Of a DNA stretch of 64,000 nt, positions 1-10,100 are shown one piece after another. Location: assembly GCF_007971225.1 (NCBI RefSeq), contig NZ_CP042435.1:5087501-5151500 (forward strand), written 5' to 3'. The notes beneath the pieces were generated by a model. The model was not told where the DNA came from. It saw only the letters and a program-made list of their open reading frames with translations, and ran no database searches. This DNA comes from Panacibacter ginsenosidivorans (GTDB lineage: Bacteria > Bacteroidota > Bacteroidia > Chitinophagales > Chitinophagaceae). Each line of letters starts with the position of its first letter. Position 1 is the stretch's first letter. A program made the position numbers and the translations under genes.

Positions 1-2
1 CA

Positions 3-167
3 CAAAAAATAGCTACGGCAGAGAACTTTGACCAGATCATCGTATTAATGGAAGGCGAAATTGTAGCTACCGGTATACATTCCGAATTAATGAAGCAAAG
101 CCCGGAATACATACAGATTTTTAATTCACAGCAGAGCACAAGCAATTATGAATTACAACCTCAATGA
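3..167 (+). CDS. ABC exporter half-transporter, C-terminal fragment (5' end outside window)
   Basis: The open frame enters from the left edge and encodes 54 residues up to a TGA. They read like the last part of an ABC exporter nucleotide-binding domain after the H-loop: an ADxIIVL-like stretch (FDQIIVLMEGEIVATG), then HSELMK and an SPEYIQIFNSQ tail, the usual end of MdlA/MsbA-type proteins. Its last 20 bases overlap the start of the next ABC gene in another frame, so the two are very probably translationally coupled halves of a heterodimeric exporter. The membrane domain and Walker motifs lie outside the window, so substrate and exact family cannot be judged. Confidence 0.85.
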   Translation, partial: QKIATAENFDQIIVLMEGEIVATGIHSELMKQSPEYIQIFNSQQSTSNYELQPQ

Positions 168-1911
168 TATTGGAACGGCACAACAGAAAACATCAACACT
201 CAATGCGTTGAAAAGATTGTTGCAGCTGATAAAGGAAGAGCGCCGCAACCTTTTTCTGGCGTTGGTTGCCATACTTACTAACTCGGGGCTAAACCTGCTT
301 GGTCCTTTTATCATTGGCTATGTAATAGATACTTACATAGTGCACAAAGATTATGCTGGTGTATTAATGTGGGCAGGTATATTACTTGCCATGTATATTG
401 TGGCAGCCGTAGCCAGTTACCTGCAATCAAGAGGCATGGGCGGTGTGGGGCAACGTATGTTATTTAAACTGCGTAATTCCATTTTTACAAAACTGCAGCA
501 ATTACCCGTTGATTTTTTTAATCAAAATAAAGCAGGTGACCTTATTTCAAGGGTTAATAATGATTCAGATAAGATCAATCAATTCTTTTCACAATCGCTG
601 ATGCAGTTTATAGGAACAATTGTTACTATGACTGGTGCCGGCATCTTTTTGCTGGCTATTAATTTTGAACTGGGTGTTGCTACGCTCATACCAGGATTAC
701 TGATATTTCTTTTTACCAAATTTGCTTCGCCATGGATTAAAAAAAGAAATGCACTCAGCATGCAGCGTACAGGTGGCCTCAGTGCAGAGATACAGGAGAG
801 CCTGCATAATTTTAAAGTCATCATCGCATTTAATCGAAGAGATTATTTTCGCAACCGTTTTAACGAAGCCAATCAGCAAAATTATACAAGTGCCATTGCT
901 GCCGGTATTGCAAATAATGTATTTATACCTGTATATGGCTTTTTTGCAGGACTCGCACAACTAATTGTACTTACGTTTGGTATATATCTTATTGCTACCG
1001 GGCATTTTTCTATTGGGTTGCTGGTAAGCTATCTTGCCTATGCTACAAATTTCTATAACCCATTGCGACAACTTGCTGCATTATGGACGGGCTTCCAGGT
1101 GGCAATGGCAGGGTGGGACAGGATATCCTATATTTTAAATCTGGAAACAAACCTGCCTGTAATAGCAAGCAATACTAAAGAGAATATGAATGGTGCAATC
1201 ATGGAATTTCGTGATGTTTCATTTGGGTATAATAAAGACAAAGAAATTTTGCACCACATTAATTTTACATTGGAACGCGGCAGAACGTATGCATTGGTTG
1301 GCCCAACAGGTGGCGGTAAAACAACCACTGCATCATTGATCGCAAGATTGTATGATCCTGTAAAAGGCATGGTATTGCTCAATGGTAAAGACATTCGTAG
1401 TTACCAACCTGATGAACGAAGTGACAGGATTGGTTTTATATTACAGGAACCATTTCTCTTTACGGGTACTGTGCGGGAAAATATTTTGTATAGCAACGAA
1501 GCATATAAAAATTTCAGCAATGAGCAACTTGAAGCAACCATTCAATCTGCTGGTTTGCAAAGCCTGCTCAATATTTTTGAAAAAGGTCTTGATACTGAAA
1601 TAACCTCAGGCGGAGAAAGCATAAGTCTTGGTCAAAAACAGCTCATTGCCTTTATGCGTGCTGTATTGCGCAATCCTGCATTGCTTATTTTAGATGAAGC
1701 CACTGCCAATATAGATACCATCACCGAACAAATTTTGCAAGACATTCTAAACAAACTTCCCGAAAGCACTACCCGTGTAATTATTGCGCATCGCTTAAAC
1801 ACTATACAAAATGCAGATGAAATATTTTTTGTAAATGCCGGTGAAGTCATCCGTGCTGGTTCCTTCGATCATGCAGTGAATATGTTGTTACATGGGGAAA
1901 GAGAAAGCTAA
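148..1911 (+). CDS. ABC exporter half-transporter (MdlB/MsbA-like), membrane domain plus ATPase
   Basis: 587 residues, the normal length for a half-size ABC exporter. An N-terminal six-helix membrane domain (about residues 35-325) precedes an ATPase domain (about 345-587). Visible motifs are Walker A GPTGGGKT at 385-392, a Q-loop in FILQEPF, the signature ISLGQKQ at about 492 (a variant of LSGGQ, as is common in one half of heterodimeric exporters), Walker B LLILDEA at about 512 and the H-loop His at 548. The ATG overlaps the end of the upstream ABC gene by 20 bases, pointing to a paired exporter. Family knowledge suggests lipid, peptide or drug export. The adjacent lipid/pigment-type operon is on the opposite strand, so a shared role is only inference. 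Confidence 0.93.
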   Translation: MNYNLNDIGTAQQKTSTLNALKRLLQLIKEERRNLFLALVAILTNSGLNLLGPFIIGYVIDTYIVHKDYAGVLMWAGILLAMYIVAAVASYLQSRGMGGVGQRMLFKLRNSIFTKLQQLPVDFFNQNKAGDLISRVNNDSDKINQFFSQSLMQFIGTIVTMTGAGIFLLAINFELGVATLIPGLLIFLFTKFASPWIKKRNALSMQRTGGLSAEIQESLHNFKVIIAFNRRDYFRNRFNEANQQNYTSAIAAGIANNVFIPVYGFFAGLAQLIVLTFGIYLIATGHFSIGLLVSYLAYATNFYNPLRQLAALWTGFQVAMAGWDRISYILNLETNLPVIASNTKENMNGAIMEFRDVSFGYNKDKEILHHINFTLERGRTYALVGPTGGGKTTTASLIARLYDPVKGMVLLNGKDIRSYQPDERSDRIGFILQEPFLFTGTVRENILYSNEAYKNFSNEQLEATIQSAGLQSLLNIFEKGLDTEITSGGESISLGQKQLIAFMRAVLRNPALLILDEATANIDTITEQILQDILNKLPESTTRVIIAHRLNTIQNADEIFFVNAGEVIRAGSFDHAVNMLLHGERES

Positions 1912-1964
1912 AATTAATTATTCAAGTATTTTGTTCCCGGCTTTTGGTTGCAATTCAGCTTTAC

Positions 1965-2103
1965 TTGCGTCGCACTCTTGTACTGGTGAATGGTTAGTCG
2001 TCAATGGTGAATAAAATAACTGTTCAAAATTTATTGACCTTTCATGATTGACTATTGAGGATTAATGTTCCGGACGTACAAGTGAGTGACACAAGAGGCG
2101 ATG
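1965..2103. repeat. Composite intergenic repeat, head-to-head A(-)/B(+) pair
   Basis: Left arm: A-type core on the minus strand at 1965-1983, with its GCCCGG-like box (cccggc) at 1936-1941 on the outer side. Right arm: B-type core on the plus strand at 2076-2095 followed by the GGCGATG tail. The 90-bp spacer carries imperfect inverted phrases (GTCAATGGTGAAT against ATTGACC and ATGATTGAC). It lies between convergent genes, the 3' ends of the ABC exporter and the PaaK-like ligase. Confidence 0.9.
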
Positions 2104-2135
2104 ACACCAAGAGCTGCAGCCTGCAAAAAAATATA

Positions 2136-3428
2136 TTATCTCTTGTCAATAAATTTTCTTGGTTTTCTGCCTGCATCGGGGAATTGCAACTGCATCATTT
2201 GATCTTTGGCAACATATTTAACGTGCGGGCTAACACGCAGTCTTGCCTGCAAATAAGCACGTATTTTATGATCTGTTTCTTCAGTTTCGTTTGTGCGAAC
2301 AAGGTGTAATAAAATTTCATCTGTACCCAGATCGTTTGCATAAACTTCCACAACATAATCCTGTATGTCTGCCATCTCATTTAAAATATCTGAAAGTGCA
2401 GGAAGGAAAAGCGTGGTGCCTTTGTATTTGATCATTTGTTTTTTACGGCCGATAACGGGAGAGAGGCGCAAAGTATTTCTACCGCAGCTACACGATTCGT
2501 GATGAGCAATGCAGATATCACCGGTCTTGTAACGTAGTAGTGGCATAGCTTCCAGCCCGAGTGTTGTAATTGTTACTTCGCCGGGATTGCCTGCTGCAAC
2601 AGGGTTTCCATCATCATCTAATAGTTCAGCTATAAGAAGATCTGGTTGCAAATGTCCGCCATGTTGTGTAGTACATTCCGTGAATGCAGTCTGCATCTCT
2701 GTAGATGCATAGGTAGAATACAATTTAATATTCCAGGCATTCGTAATTTTTTTACCCAGCACATTCAAAGAGAAATCTGTATTGCGGATATTCTCGCCAA
2801 TGCAAATTGCTTTTTTCACAGAAGAATTATTGAGGTCAATTTTATGTTCTTCTGCAAATTGAATAAGTTTTACAATAAATGAAGGAACGGCTACGATCGC
2901 AGTTGGTTGCAATCTTGCAATTGTTTCCCACTGCAATGATGGAACGCCCGGACCAACACGAATAATACCCGCACCCATTTTTCGTATGCCTGTATAATAT
3001 GCCATGCCTGCCATAAACTGGCGGTCAAGCGTAAGCATGAGTTGATATATATCAGATGCAGAACCATCAGCGCATAAAAAAGATGAATATTCATTGAGCG
3101 CAAGACGATTGAGATCATTATCACTTAATGCAATGGTAACAGGTTTGCCAATAGTGCCTGATGTAGAAGTGTATTCAATGATCCTGTTTTTGGGGACGCA
3201 TAAAAAATCATCATTGCTTGTTTGTAATTCTTCTTTGCCAGTTGTTGGTAAAGCTGCAAGATCTTCAAGCGTATTGATCTTTGAAACATCAATATTGTTC
3301 TCCGCAAAAAGTTGTTTGTAATAGGGAGAATTGTTTTGCAGGTAAACAAGCAATTCCTTCAGTTTTGTTTCCTGTATTTTTTTTATTTCTGCTGCAGATT
3401 GAAATGCAATATTGTTTTTATGATCCAT
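2136..3428 (-). CDS. PaaK/CapK-like AMP-forming acyl/aryl-CoA ligase family protein
   Basis: About 430 residues from the ATG at 3428; a longer frame begins at a TTG at 3440, but the ATG is preferred. It belongs to the phenylacetate-CoA ligase-like adenylate-forming enzymes: P-loop-like STSGTIGKP, an A5-like YASTEMQ, RYKTGDIC, and the CSCGR motif typical of PaaK relatives. Such enzymes activate an aromatic or fatty acid as an acyl adenylate and pass it to CoA or a carrier protein. It is the last gene of the minus-strand operon and overlaps the acpS 3' end by 11 bases. PaaK-like ligases occur in flexirubin-type clusters, where they may load an aryl starter; that role is inference here. Confidence 0.85.
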   Translation of the reverse strand: MDHKNNIAFQSAAEIKKIQETKLKELLVYLQNNSPYYKQLFAENNIDVSKINTLEDLAALPTTGKEELQTSNDDFLCVPKNRIIEYTSTSGTIGKPVTIALSDNDLNRLALNEYSSFLCADGSASDIYQLMLTLDRQFMAGMAYYTGIRKMGAGIIRVGPGVPSLQWETIARLQPTAIVAVPSFIVKLIQFAEEHKIDLNNSSVKKAICIGENIRNTDFSLNVLGKKITNAWNIKLYSTYASTEMQTAFTECTTQHGGHLQPDLLIAELLDDDGNPVAAGNPGEVTITTLGLEAMPLLRYKTGDICIAHHESCSCGRNTLRLSPVIGRKKQMIKYKGTTLFLPALSDILNEMADIQDYVVEVYANDLGTDEILLHLVRTNETEETDHKIRAYLQARLRVSPHVKYVAKDQMMQLQFPDAGRKPRKFIDKR

Positions 3429-3804
3429 GCTGTTGTTCAATAATTACAATGGCAGTTGCAAATGTTTTTATGTGAGACAAAGAAACATGAATGTTTCCTA
3501 AATTCAATGAAGCAATTTTTTTTGCTGTTTCTCCTAAAAAATTGATGTATGGTTTACCTTCGGCGTTGTTGCGAATTTCCACTTCGTTTATGGTTGTTCC
3601 TTCTGCCCAACCTAAGCCCAAAGCCTTTCCCAGCGCTTCTTTCGCAGCAAAGCGTGCTGCGTAATGTTCGTATTTGTTTGTTTTTGCTTCGCAATATTTT
3701 ATTTCTTCAGCAGAGAACACGAGTTCACGAAATCCATTTTCTTTTTGAATTTTTGAAGCAATCCGCTCCACTTCTATAATATCTGTTCCTATGCCTTTTA
3801 TCAT
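3418..3804 (-). CDS. acpS: Holo-[acyl-carrier-protein] synthase (4'-phosphopantetheinyl transferase)
   Basis: 128 residues from the ATG at 3804, the usual AcpS size; a TTG two codons upstream gives a longer frame but is less likely. The family motifs are clear: GIGTDIIEVERI at the N-terminus with the Mg-binding Asp, then RFAAKEALGKALG with the catalytic/metal-binding Glu and Lys, and SLSHIKTFATAIVI near the end. It moves 4'-phosphopantetheine from CoA to a serine of an acyl carrier protein. It starts 2 bp after the stop of the C45 gene and overlaps the ligase downstream, so it belongs to the same operon. It may be the housekeeping AcpS or one dedicated to the pigment/lipid pathway. Confidence 0.92.
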   Translation of the reverse strand: MIKGIGTDIIEVERIASKIQKENGFRELVFSAEEIKYCEAKTNKYEHYAARFAAKEALGKALGLGWAEGTTINEVEIRNNAEGKPYINFLGETAKKIASLNLGNIHVSLSHIKTFATAIVIIEQQHGS

Positions 3805-3806
3805 GA

Positions 3807-5477
3807 TCAATCGGCTAACTTTTTATTACAGGCTTCTATTTGCGCTTTTATATGATCTTCCTCTTTTTTTGTTGCAATAACTTTTGTTAATGCGGTTTTA
3901 TAATAGCTCAACGCTTTTTTGTATTCTTCTTTCTTATAAGAATAATCTCCTGCCAAAACATACGCATGATAATAGTTTGGATTCTTTGCAATGATGTTGT
4001 CTGCGTTAATCGTCTTGCCGTCAGTTATTTCATGTGCATAATTCCTGTAATCAAGAAAATTTTTGAACTGTTGTGTTTGCATGAACGGGTCTGCAGGTAC
4101 AGTCAGTGCCGTATCATAAATTTCCTGGTCTTTTTTTGAGCCAGCCATCGCAAATACTTTAGTAAGATCATAACAAACAAACTGACCCAATTGCCAGGGC
4201 GATGTAGATATCCACACTTTTAATTTTTCCGGTTCAAATACAATGGAGTGATGTGCGATAAATTGGTTCAACGCTTTTTCGTTCCCCAGACCAATGTCTG
4301 CATTATTTATACCCTCATGATCTCTTAGAATTGCAATTGTTTTTTCAACAGTGTTTTTTCCATTTTGCTGCAGCAATTGAGACAAGCGATTGTATCTGTA
4401 AATTGATGCACTTTGATCCATCTGTTCCAGATTTGATTTTAATTTGCTTAACTGCGGTCCCTGGAAATGATTAGCGCATGTAATGAAATTTTTATTTGGA
4501 TCGTACACATCAAGAGAGTCCGGGGTCTTCTCAATAACGACCGCTTTTTTATCTGCTGCAGAACCCACGAGGAAAGATTCTGATACAAACATTTTTCTCT
4601 TCTTCGCTATGGCGATTGCTTCATCTATATTCTTTGCATACTGCACAATTTCTTTTGCAACAAGAGATACCGGCGTTGCGGAGCCGCCTGGTATATCTGA
4701 TTTTGCGGCGTTGATAGTTACTGTTAGCCCTTTTTCGTTCATGCCGGAAACAACGCCTGTGAAACCTCCCCATGTTACATACATGAACTTGTAACCTTGT
4801 GAGGGTTTGCAGAATGAAATGATCTTTTCTTTTGCAAAATCATCGCTTACATAAAAATCAAAATTGCGACCAATGATCATCGTACTGTCCTGAGACATAG
4901 CACCCCATGTACCAAATGAAGTGCAACCAACTAATGCCATGCTTTGCAATGCGTGACCAATATCGTGCGCCGCATGATAATTTAAAATGCGTGAATAATT
5001 ATCACCAATGTAATCGTATTTATCAGATGCAGATTGAGACACACCAAAAATCTCTTCCTTGTCTTCTTCTGTAATATTTTTTGCAAGATCCCTGTTGAAC
5101 CATCCAATAAAATATTTTAGAAAGTGCAAATAAAAATCAGACGGAATCATCTTTTTTATTTGCGCACTAAAATTATCTTCCTGTCGCCAGATCAATTCTT
5201 TGGTAAGTTTTCCATTAATAACACCACGTTCAAAAGGTTGGCCTTCTGTATATAATTCGTAAAGACCTGTATTGCTTTTATGAAACCAATCATTTTTTAG
5301 TGTATAAAAATCAGGGCTTACTTCTGTGCGTGTTAATTGTAAACTGCTTTTATCTTTTATTTCCGGCGGATCAATTTTTGCAATCCATGCCAGATATAAA
5401 AACAAAATAAGGAGCAATGCTATAAAGCTTCCAAACACATATGCTACCCTTTTCCAAAACTTCTTTCTTCTAAGCAT
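3807..5477 (-). CDS. C45-family (acyl-CoA:6-APA acyltransferase-like) Ntn hydrolase, membrane-anchored
   Basis: 556 residues with an N-terminal signal/anchor helix (about 11-31, VAYVFGSFIALLLILFLYLAW), so probably facing the periplasm. The centre matches the C45 acyl-transferase/hydrolase fold: VGCTSFGTWG with the candidate nucleophile Cys185, which in this family becomes N-terminal after self-cleavage, then MIIGRNFDFY, GMNEKGLTVTINAA, and a C-terminal lysine-rich repeat-like helical region (about 470-556) resembling TPR. It overlaps the upstream oxidoreductase gene by 8 bases. Similar proteins accompany flexirubin-type clusters, where acyl transfer or hydrolysis is suspected. Its substrate cannot be read from sequence. 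Confidence 0.82.
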   Translation of the reverse strand: MLRRKKFWKRVAYVFGSFIALLLILFLYLAWIAKIDPPEIKDKSSLQLTRTEVSPDFYTLKNDWFHKSNTGLYELYTEGQPFERGVINGKLTKELIWRQEDNFSAQIKKMIPSDFYLHFLKYFIGWFNRDLAKNITEEDKEEIFGVSQSASDKYDYIGDNYSRILNYHAAHDIGHALQSMALVGCTSFGTWGAMSQDSTMIIGRNFDFYVSDDFAKEKIISFCKPSQGYKFMYVTWGGFTGVVSGMNEKGLTVTINAAKSDIPGGSATPVSLVAKEIVQYAKNIDEAIAIAKKRKMFVSESFLVGSAADKKAVVIEKTPDSLDVYDPNKNFITCANHFQGPQLSKLKSNLEQMDQSASIYRYNRLSQLLQQNGKNTVEKTIAILRDHEGINNADIGLGNEKALNQFIAHHSIVFEPEKLKVWISTSPWQLGQFVCYDLTKVFAMAGSKKDQEIYDTALTVPADPFMQTQQFKNFLDYRNYAHEITDGKTINADNIIAKNPNYYHAYVLAGDYSYKKEEYKKALSYYKTALTKVIATKKEEDHIKAQIEACNKKLAD

Positions 5478-6981
5478 TCTTGATTTTTTTTATGAATTCA
5501 TTGCTGTTCATTACTGCCGTACAGGTTACCAGGCCACTTATTGCTGCGCCAAGTACACCATGCAAATTCAGGTTCTGACCTGTAAAATAAAGATTTGGCA
5601 ATTTAGTGCGTGGAGAAATAAAAGTTTTTAAAGGTTCTTTATAATCTTTGGCTATTCCATAAAGAGAACCATTGTCTGTTCCGATATAATCACGGAAAGA
5701 AAGTGGTGTTGAAGTGTAGTAAGATTTTATGCAGCTTCTAAGCATCGGAAATTTTTCAGAAACAACATCTATCAATTTCTCCGCTTTTCTTTTCTTGAAA
5801 GCTTCATAGCTTTCTCCACGGCTGCTTTCTGCTGAGACAGTATTAAAAGTATTTTCCCATTCTTTCACTTCTTCATAGCGCATGTAAGTAAATATGGTAA
5901 ATCCTTCTGCATATTCTTTTGATCTTGATGTTGCTGAAATAAAAATGGCATAACCTAATGGCCAATCCTGTTCCGTGTATGCTGTCTGCGACCATAAATG
6001 CCCTTCTCTGTGCCAGTAATAATTATGTGTATGATATTTGTAAGAATCTTTTTTCAAAACTATGTTTACAATAAAGCAGGAGATCGTATCTTTTAAACTA
6101 TGCATCCTGTTTTTATAAGCCTGCTTAAAAACAGTTGTCTCTGTAAGTTGAAGTGTTTTTACAGGATGCAGGTTTGATATAAAATGTTCCGCATACAATT
6201 TTGAACCATCTTCCAGGATAACATGATCAACTTTTCCTTTATCTTCTACAATGCTTACTGCTTTTGTGTTTCGAAAGATTGTACCGCCATTGGTTCTTAT
6301 ATTTTTGGCCATATATTTTGCAATCTGCGAGCCGCCATCAACACATTTCCATGAACTTTCTATATAGCTATTGGTAATTAGTGCATGCACATAAAATGGT
6401 GTTTCGTTGCCTACACCTGCATATAATTCATTATTGCCTGCAAGTACTGCCTGCAGTTTATTATTACCTGTAAGTGATTCAATAAAACCTTTGGTATCTA
6501 TATCAAGTATGCTTGTTTTTTCTTCGTAGCCATCTCTTGTATCAAGATTGTACAAAGGGAATTTTTTACAGATGTCCTTTATTTTATCACAGTACGCTCT
6601 TATAGCAGTTGCTTCTTCGGGAAAATCCTGTACAAGTGTTGCAATGAAGTTTTCATAGCCCTGTGCCAATGCATATTCTTTTTCATCACCACTGATAATG
6701 ATTTTATCAAACGCATTTTCATCCATTCTTTCCAGCTTCAGTTTGTCCATCAATCCAAGATATTTGAAAAGCTGGTAAAGATTTTGCCCTTTATCAAGCC
6801 CTCCCACATAATGCACACCTGAATCGAATACCACTTTGTCTCTTGCATAAATCTGCAGGCACCCGCCAATTTGTTTATTCTTCTCTATAATGCACACGCT
6901 ATAACCTTCGCGGCTAAGAATGTCTCCGCAAACCAAACCGCCCATGCCACTACCAATTATTATAACGTCGTATCCATTCAT
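5470..6981 (-). CDS. FAD-dependent oxidoreductase, phytoene desaturase/retinol saturase (CrtI/RetSat) type
   Basis: 503 residues. The N-terminus holds the dinucleotide-binding GSGMGGL (residues about 11-17) followed by CIIEKNKQIGG, and the C-terminus the typical LYFTGQNLNLHGVLGAAISG FAD-contacting segment. This architecture is that of CrtI-like desaturases and RetSat-like reductases that act on polyene chains. In the operon it sits between the MMPL fusion and the C45 protein, overlapping the latter. A polyene-modifying role fits a flexirubin/aryl-polyene pathway, but the direction (desaturation or saturation) and substrate are inference. The gene is separated from the upstream MMPL gene by 160 bp holding two repeat copies. 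Confidence 0.85.
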   Translation of the reverse strand: MNGYDVIIIGSGMGGLVCGDILSREGYSVCIIEKNKQIGGCLQIYARDKVVFDSGVHYVGGLDKGQNLYQLFKYLGLMDKLKLERMDENAFDKIIISGDEKEYALAQGYENFIATLVQDFPEEATAIRAYCDKIKDICKKFPLYNLDTRDGYEEKTSILDIDTKGFIESLTGNNKLQAVLAGNNELYAGVGNETPFYVHALITNSYIESSWKCVDGGSQIAKYMAKNIRTNGGTIFRNTKAVSIVEDKGKVDHVILEDGSKLYAEHFISNLHPVKTLQLTETTVFKQAYKNRMHSLKDTISCFIVNIVLKKDSYKYHTHNYYWHREGHLWSQTAYTEQDWPLGYAIFISATSRSKEYAEGFTIFTYMRYEEVKEWENTFNTVSAESSRGESYEAFKKRKAEKLIDVVSEKFPMLRSCIKSYYTSTPLSFRDYIGTDNGSLYGIAKDYKEPLKTFISPRTKLPNLYFTGQNLNLHGVLGAAISGLVTCTAVMNSNEFIKKIKNA

Positions 6982-7009
6982 GTTTTAAAAGTTCAATAAA
7001 GAACAAAGC

Positions 7010-7132
7010 GTATAAGCGTGCGACGCAACGATGTTCAATATTTATTCTAAAGTTTGGCTCACAAAATTTATTTCTTTTATGCCCCCAACAATATTGCTGC
7101 TATGATGCTTCTCTTGCGTCGCACACTTTTGC
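7010..7132. repeat. Two A-type intergenic repeats, tail-to-tail (A+ then A-)
   Basis: A-type core on plus at 7010-7029 (GTATAAGCGTGCGACGCAAC) with its tail running right into tttggctcacaaaat. A-type core on minus at 7113-7132 with its tail running left to gccccc at 7081. The tails meet in the middle, the reverse of the head-to-head pairs. The pair lies inside the putative operon, 10 bp past the stop of the MMPL fusion gene, and may separate or modulate transcription of the downstream four genes. Confidence 0.88.
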
Positions 7133-7142
7133 TGCAACAATT

Positions 7143-10100
7143 CTACTCAGCATGTTGAAGCAAATAAATAATGTTAGAAGTATATTTTGTGTTGTCAACT
7201 TCTTTGCATTGCATGTTGTGCGCTGCTGCTATATCTTTTACAAGCTGACCGGAAAAAAACGTAAGACCCTTTCCGGATGTTTTATTAAAACCGATCAATC
7301 TTGTTGAAAAAAATTCTGTAAGCTTTGTCTTTTTGTGCCGCTCTTTTAAATCTGTATTGCCATCCCTTATCAAAATTGTTCCGCCCGGATTCAGATGCCT
7401 GATACATTTTTCAATCAGCTCTTTTTGTTGTGCAGATTCAAGATAGTGCAACATATCTGCCATTATAATTACGTCGTAATCTCCGGTTTCAAAATTTGTT
7501 GCATCAGCATGCAGGAAATTTATATTTTCGTCTTTGCTGAAGCAATGATTGGCAAGTGTTATTTTTTCATCATCATAATCTATGCCCGTTATAATTCTTT
7601 GTGGCGCTGCAAAGTGAAGCATGTAACTCATGAAACCATAACCACAACCGATATCCAGCATTTTGCCGCTTCCGGGGATCAGGTTATGAATCGGCTGATA
7701 ATATTTTTCCAGTTTTGTCTTTATTCTCATGTACCACTCAAGAACAGGACCTTTATAAAGATAATTGTATTTGAGTTGCTCTTTGTAGTAAGCAGGTTGC
7801 TGAATATTGTTGCTAATTTCCGCAAAACGTTGTTTGAAATTTTTACTTATTGTTTTTGCTTTCGTAGTATAATCATCACCAAATTTTGTGGCGCCTGGTT
7901 TTATTCTTTCTTCAATGGTTAATGTTATGGTTCCATCTTTTAAAAGAAAATCATGTTTCGTCATAGTGTAGCCAGTACCATGAATAATGACAGGCAAAAT
8001 GTCGAGATTTAATTTTTCTGCAAGATAGAATGCTCCTTTATGAAAACGTTTCATCGCTCCATCAACTGTTCTTGTGCCTTCAGGAAAGATTACTATCGAA
8101 TAACCATTCTTAACACGATCTTCTAATAATTCAATGCTGTTTTCAATACCATCTGCGACCGGGTAATAATCAGCCATTCTTATAACCCATCCAAAAACCG
8201 GCGATTTCCAGACCCATTGATTGGTTAAAAGAATAAGCTTTGGATAAAGCATTGTCGTTACCAGAATATCAAGGAAGGATTGATGATTGCATATAATAAC
8301 CGCAGGCGTTTTAAAATTTTCTTCATGTGGATTTACTATTCTCTTTGTAAGGTTACTCATTATATACACTAATGACCACGTGTATTTTGAGAGCAGTGTA
8401 TGGTAGATAAGTTTACCTCGCTCTTTGCCAAACGGAAAGATAATCACAAGAAAAAAACCTGCAATGGTTAATAATATGCTGCCAATAACAAAGTATGCAA
8501 AAGAAAAAAATGATTTGAACAAACCAAGTGCTGTCCATGGGAATTTGTTTTTCTTAACACGGTTTGTAATAAGAAAATTGAACAAGAACGGGATCATTAC
8601 CTGCGCAATCAATACAACACAAAGAATGCCTGTAATGGAAATAAATGCAATTGATTTTAATGCAGGATGTTTGGCAAAGATCAATACACCAAGACCTGCA
8701 ACTGTTGTAATTGCCGAAAGGAAAATAGATGATTTAAAAGACGATAAATTTTTCTTTCCTGTTTTATATTCCTGTAATAAACCGTCCATGATGAACAAGC
8801 TGTAATCATCACCCAAGCCAAATATTAATGCAGAGATGATGATGTTTATGATATTGAACTGAATGTTGAATAAAGACATGATGCCAAGGATCCATATCCA
8901 GGTAATGAACATTGGAATGAATGAAACAAGTGCCAACTCAATTCTTCCGTAAGTGATTAACAGAACGATGAACACCAATATAGAAGACATATATGCAATG
9001 CTGGTAAAATCAGTATTGATGATTTCAGCCATACGGTCTGCCAGGTATTGTTTATCGAGAACAGTAACAGTATTATTATGTGCAAAACTTTTATAAACAG
9101 CAGGCTTATTTTTATCTGAAACTTTTATGAGTGTTACAACATTTACACCCGTGGGTGTTTCTGAAATATAATCATCAAGAAACTTTTTCCTTACATCCGT
9201 CATTTCTGTTAAAGAGATAGGTTCGTATTTTGTATTTAATAAGTTGTTGAAATTATTAAATGCAGATGAAGAGAATTTTAGTGGTGCACCTTCTTTTTTC
9301 AATGTTGCCATCAGGGCTTGCTTTTTTTCTACAGTCCAGTAATTATTCCAGCGGTTAATTCTTTCCCGCTGCAAAGAGTCAGAGAGGATAAGTGATGAGA
9401 CCCCTGAATATTTAGTAACAATATTCTGCTGTTTCAATGAATCAATTGTTGAAGAAAGATGTTCGCTGTTTTTTAGAGCTTCATCCAAAGTGTTTCCTTC
9501 TGAGACTGCATACACAGATTTTAGAGCAGCCTGGTTTAATGCATTTAGGTTTGATTCAGATTTTTTCAAATTATCTGACATGTAGTTCATGTGCATCATG
9601 TCTGAATCAAAGCCAACATTGCTTACATAGAATGAGAAGAATATAGTAAGTGCAATTATAGCTGCAATCAATATTTTATTGTAATGAGGATTGTATGCTG
9701 CAAGTTTATCTATAAATGAAAGATCATGTGCGCCATGATTATCTTCTTCTTTAGTATGAATGAAATGCGGTAAATAGATCAGACTACAGAGTGCTGCACC
9801 AATAAGACTGAATGCAGCAAACAAACCCAGATCTTTCAATAATTCGGATTGCACAAACTCAAGACATAGAAACCCACCAATGGTAGTAAAACTTCCAATC
9901 GTTAAAGGAAAGGAAAGGTCTTCAATTGTTTTTTCGCTGCTATGTGTATGACGGTAATGGTTAAATACATGCAAAGAGTAATTAATAGCAATACCAAGTA
10001 TTACGGAGCCTGTTCCCAATGCAATAACAGAAATCGTTCCTTTAATAAAATAAATGGCAGCAAGTGAAAATAAAGCCCCAAAGACAACTGGAATTAAAAT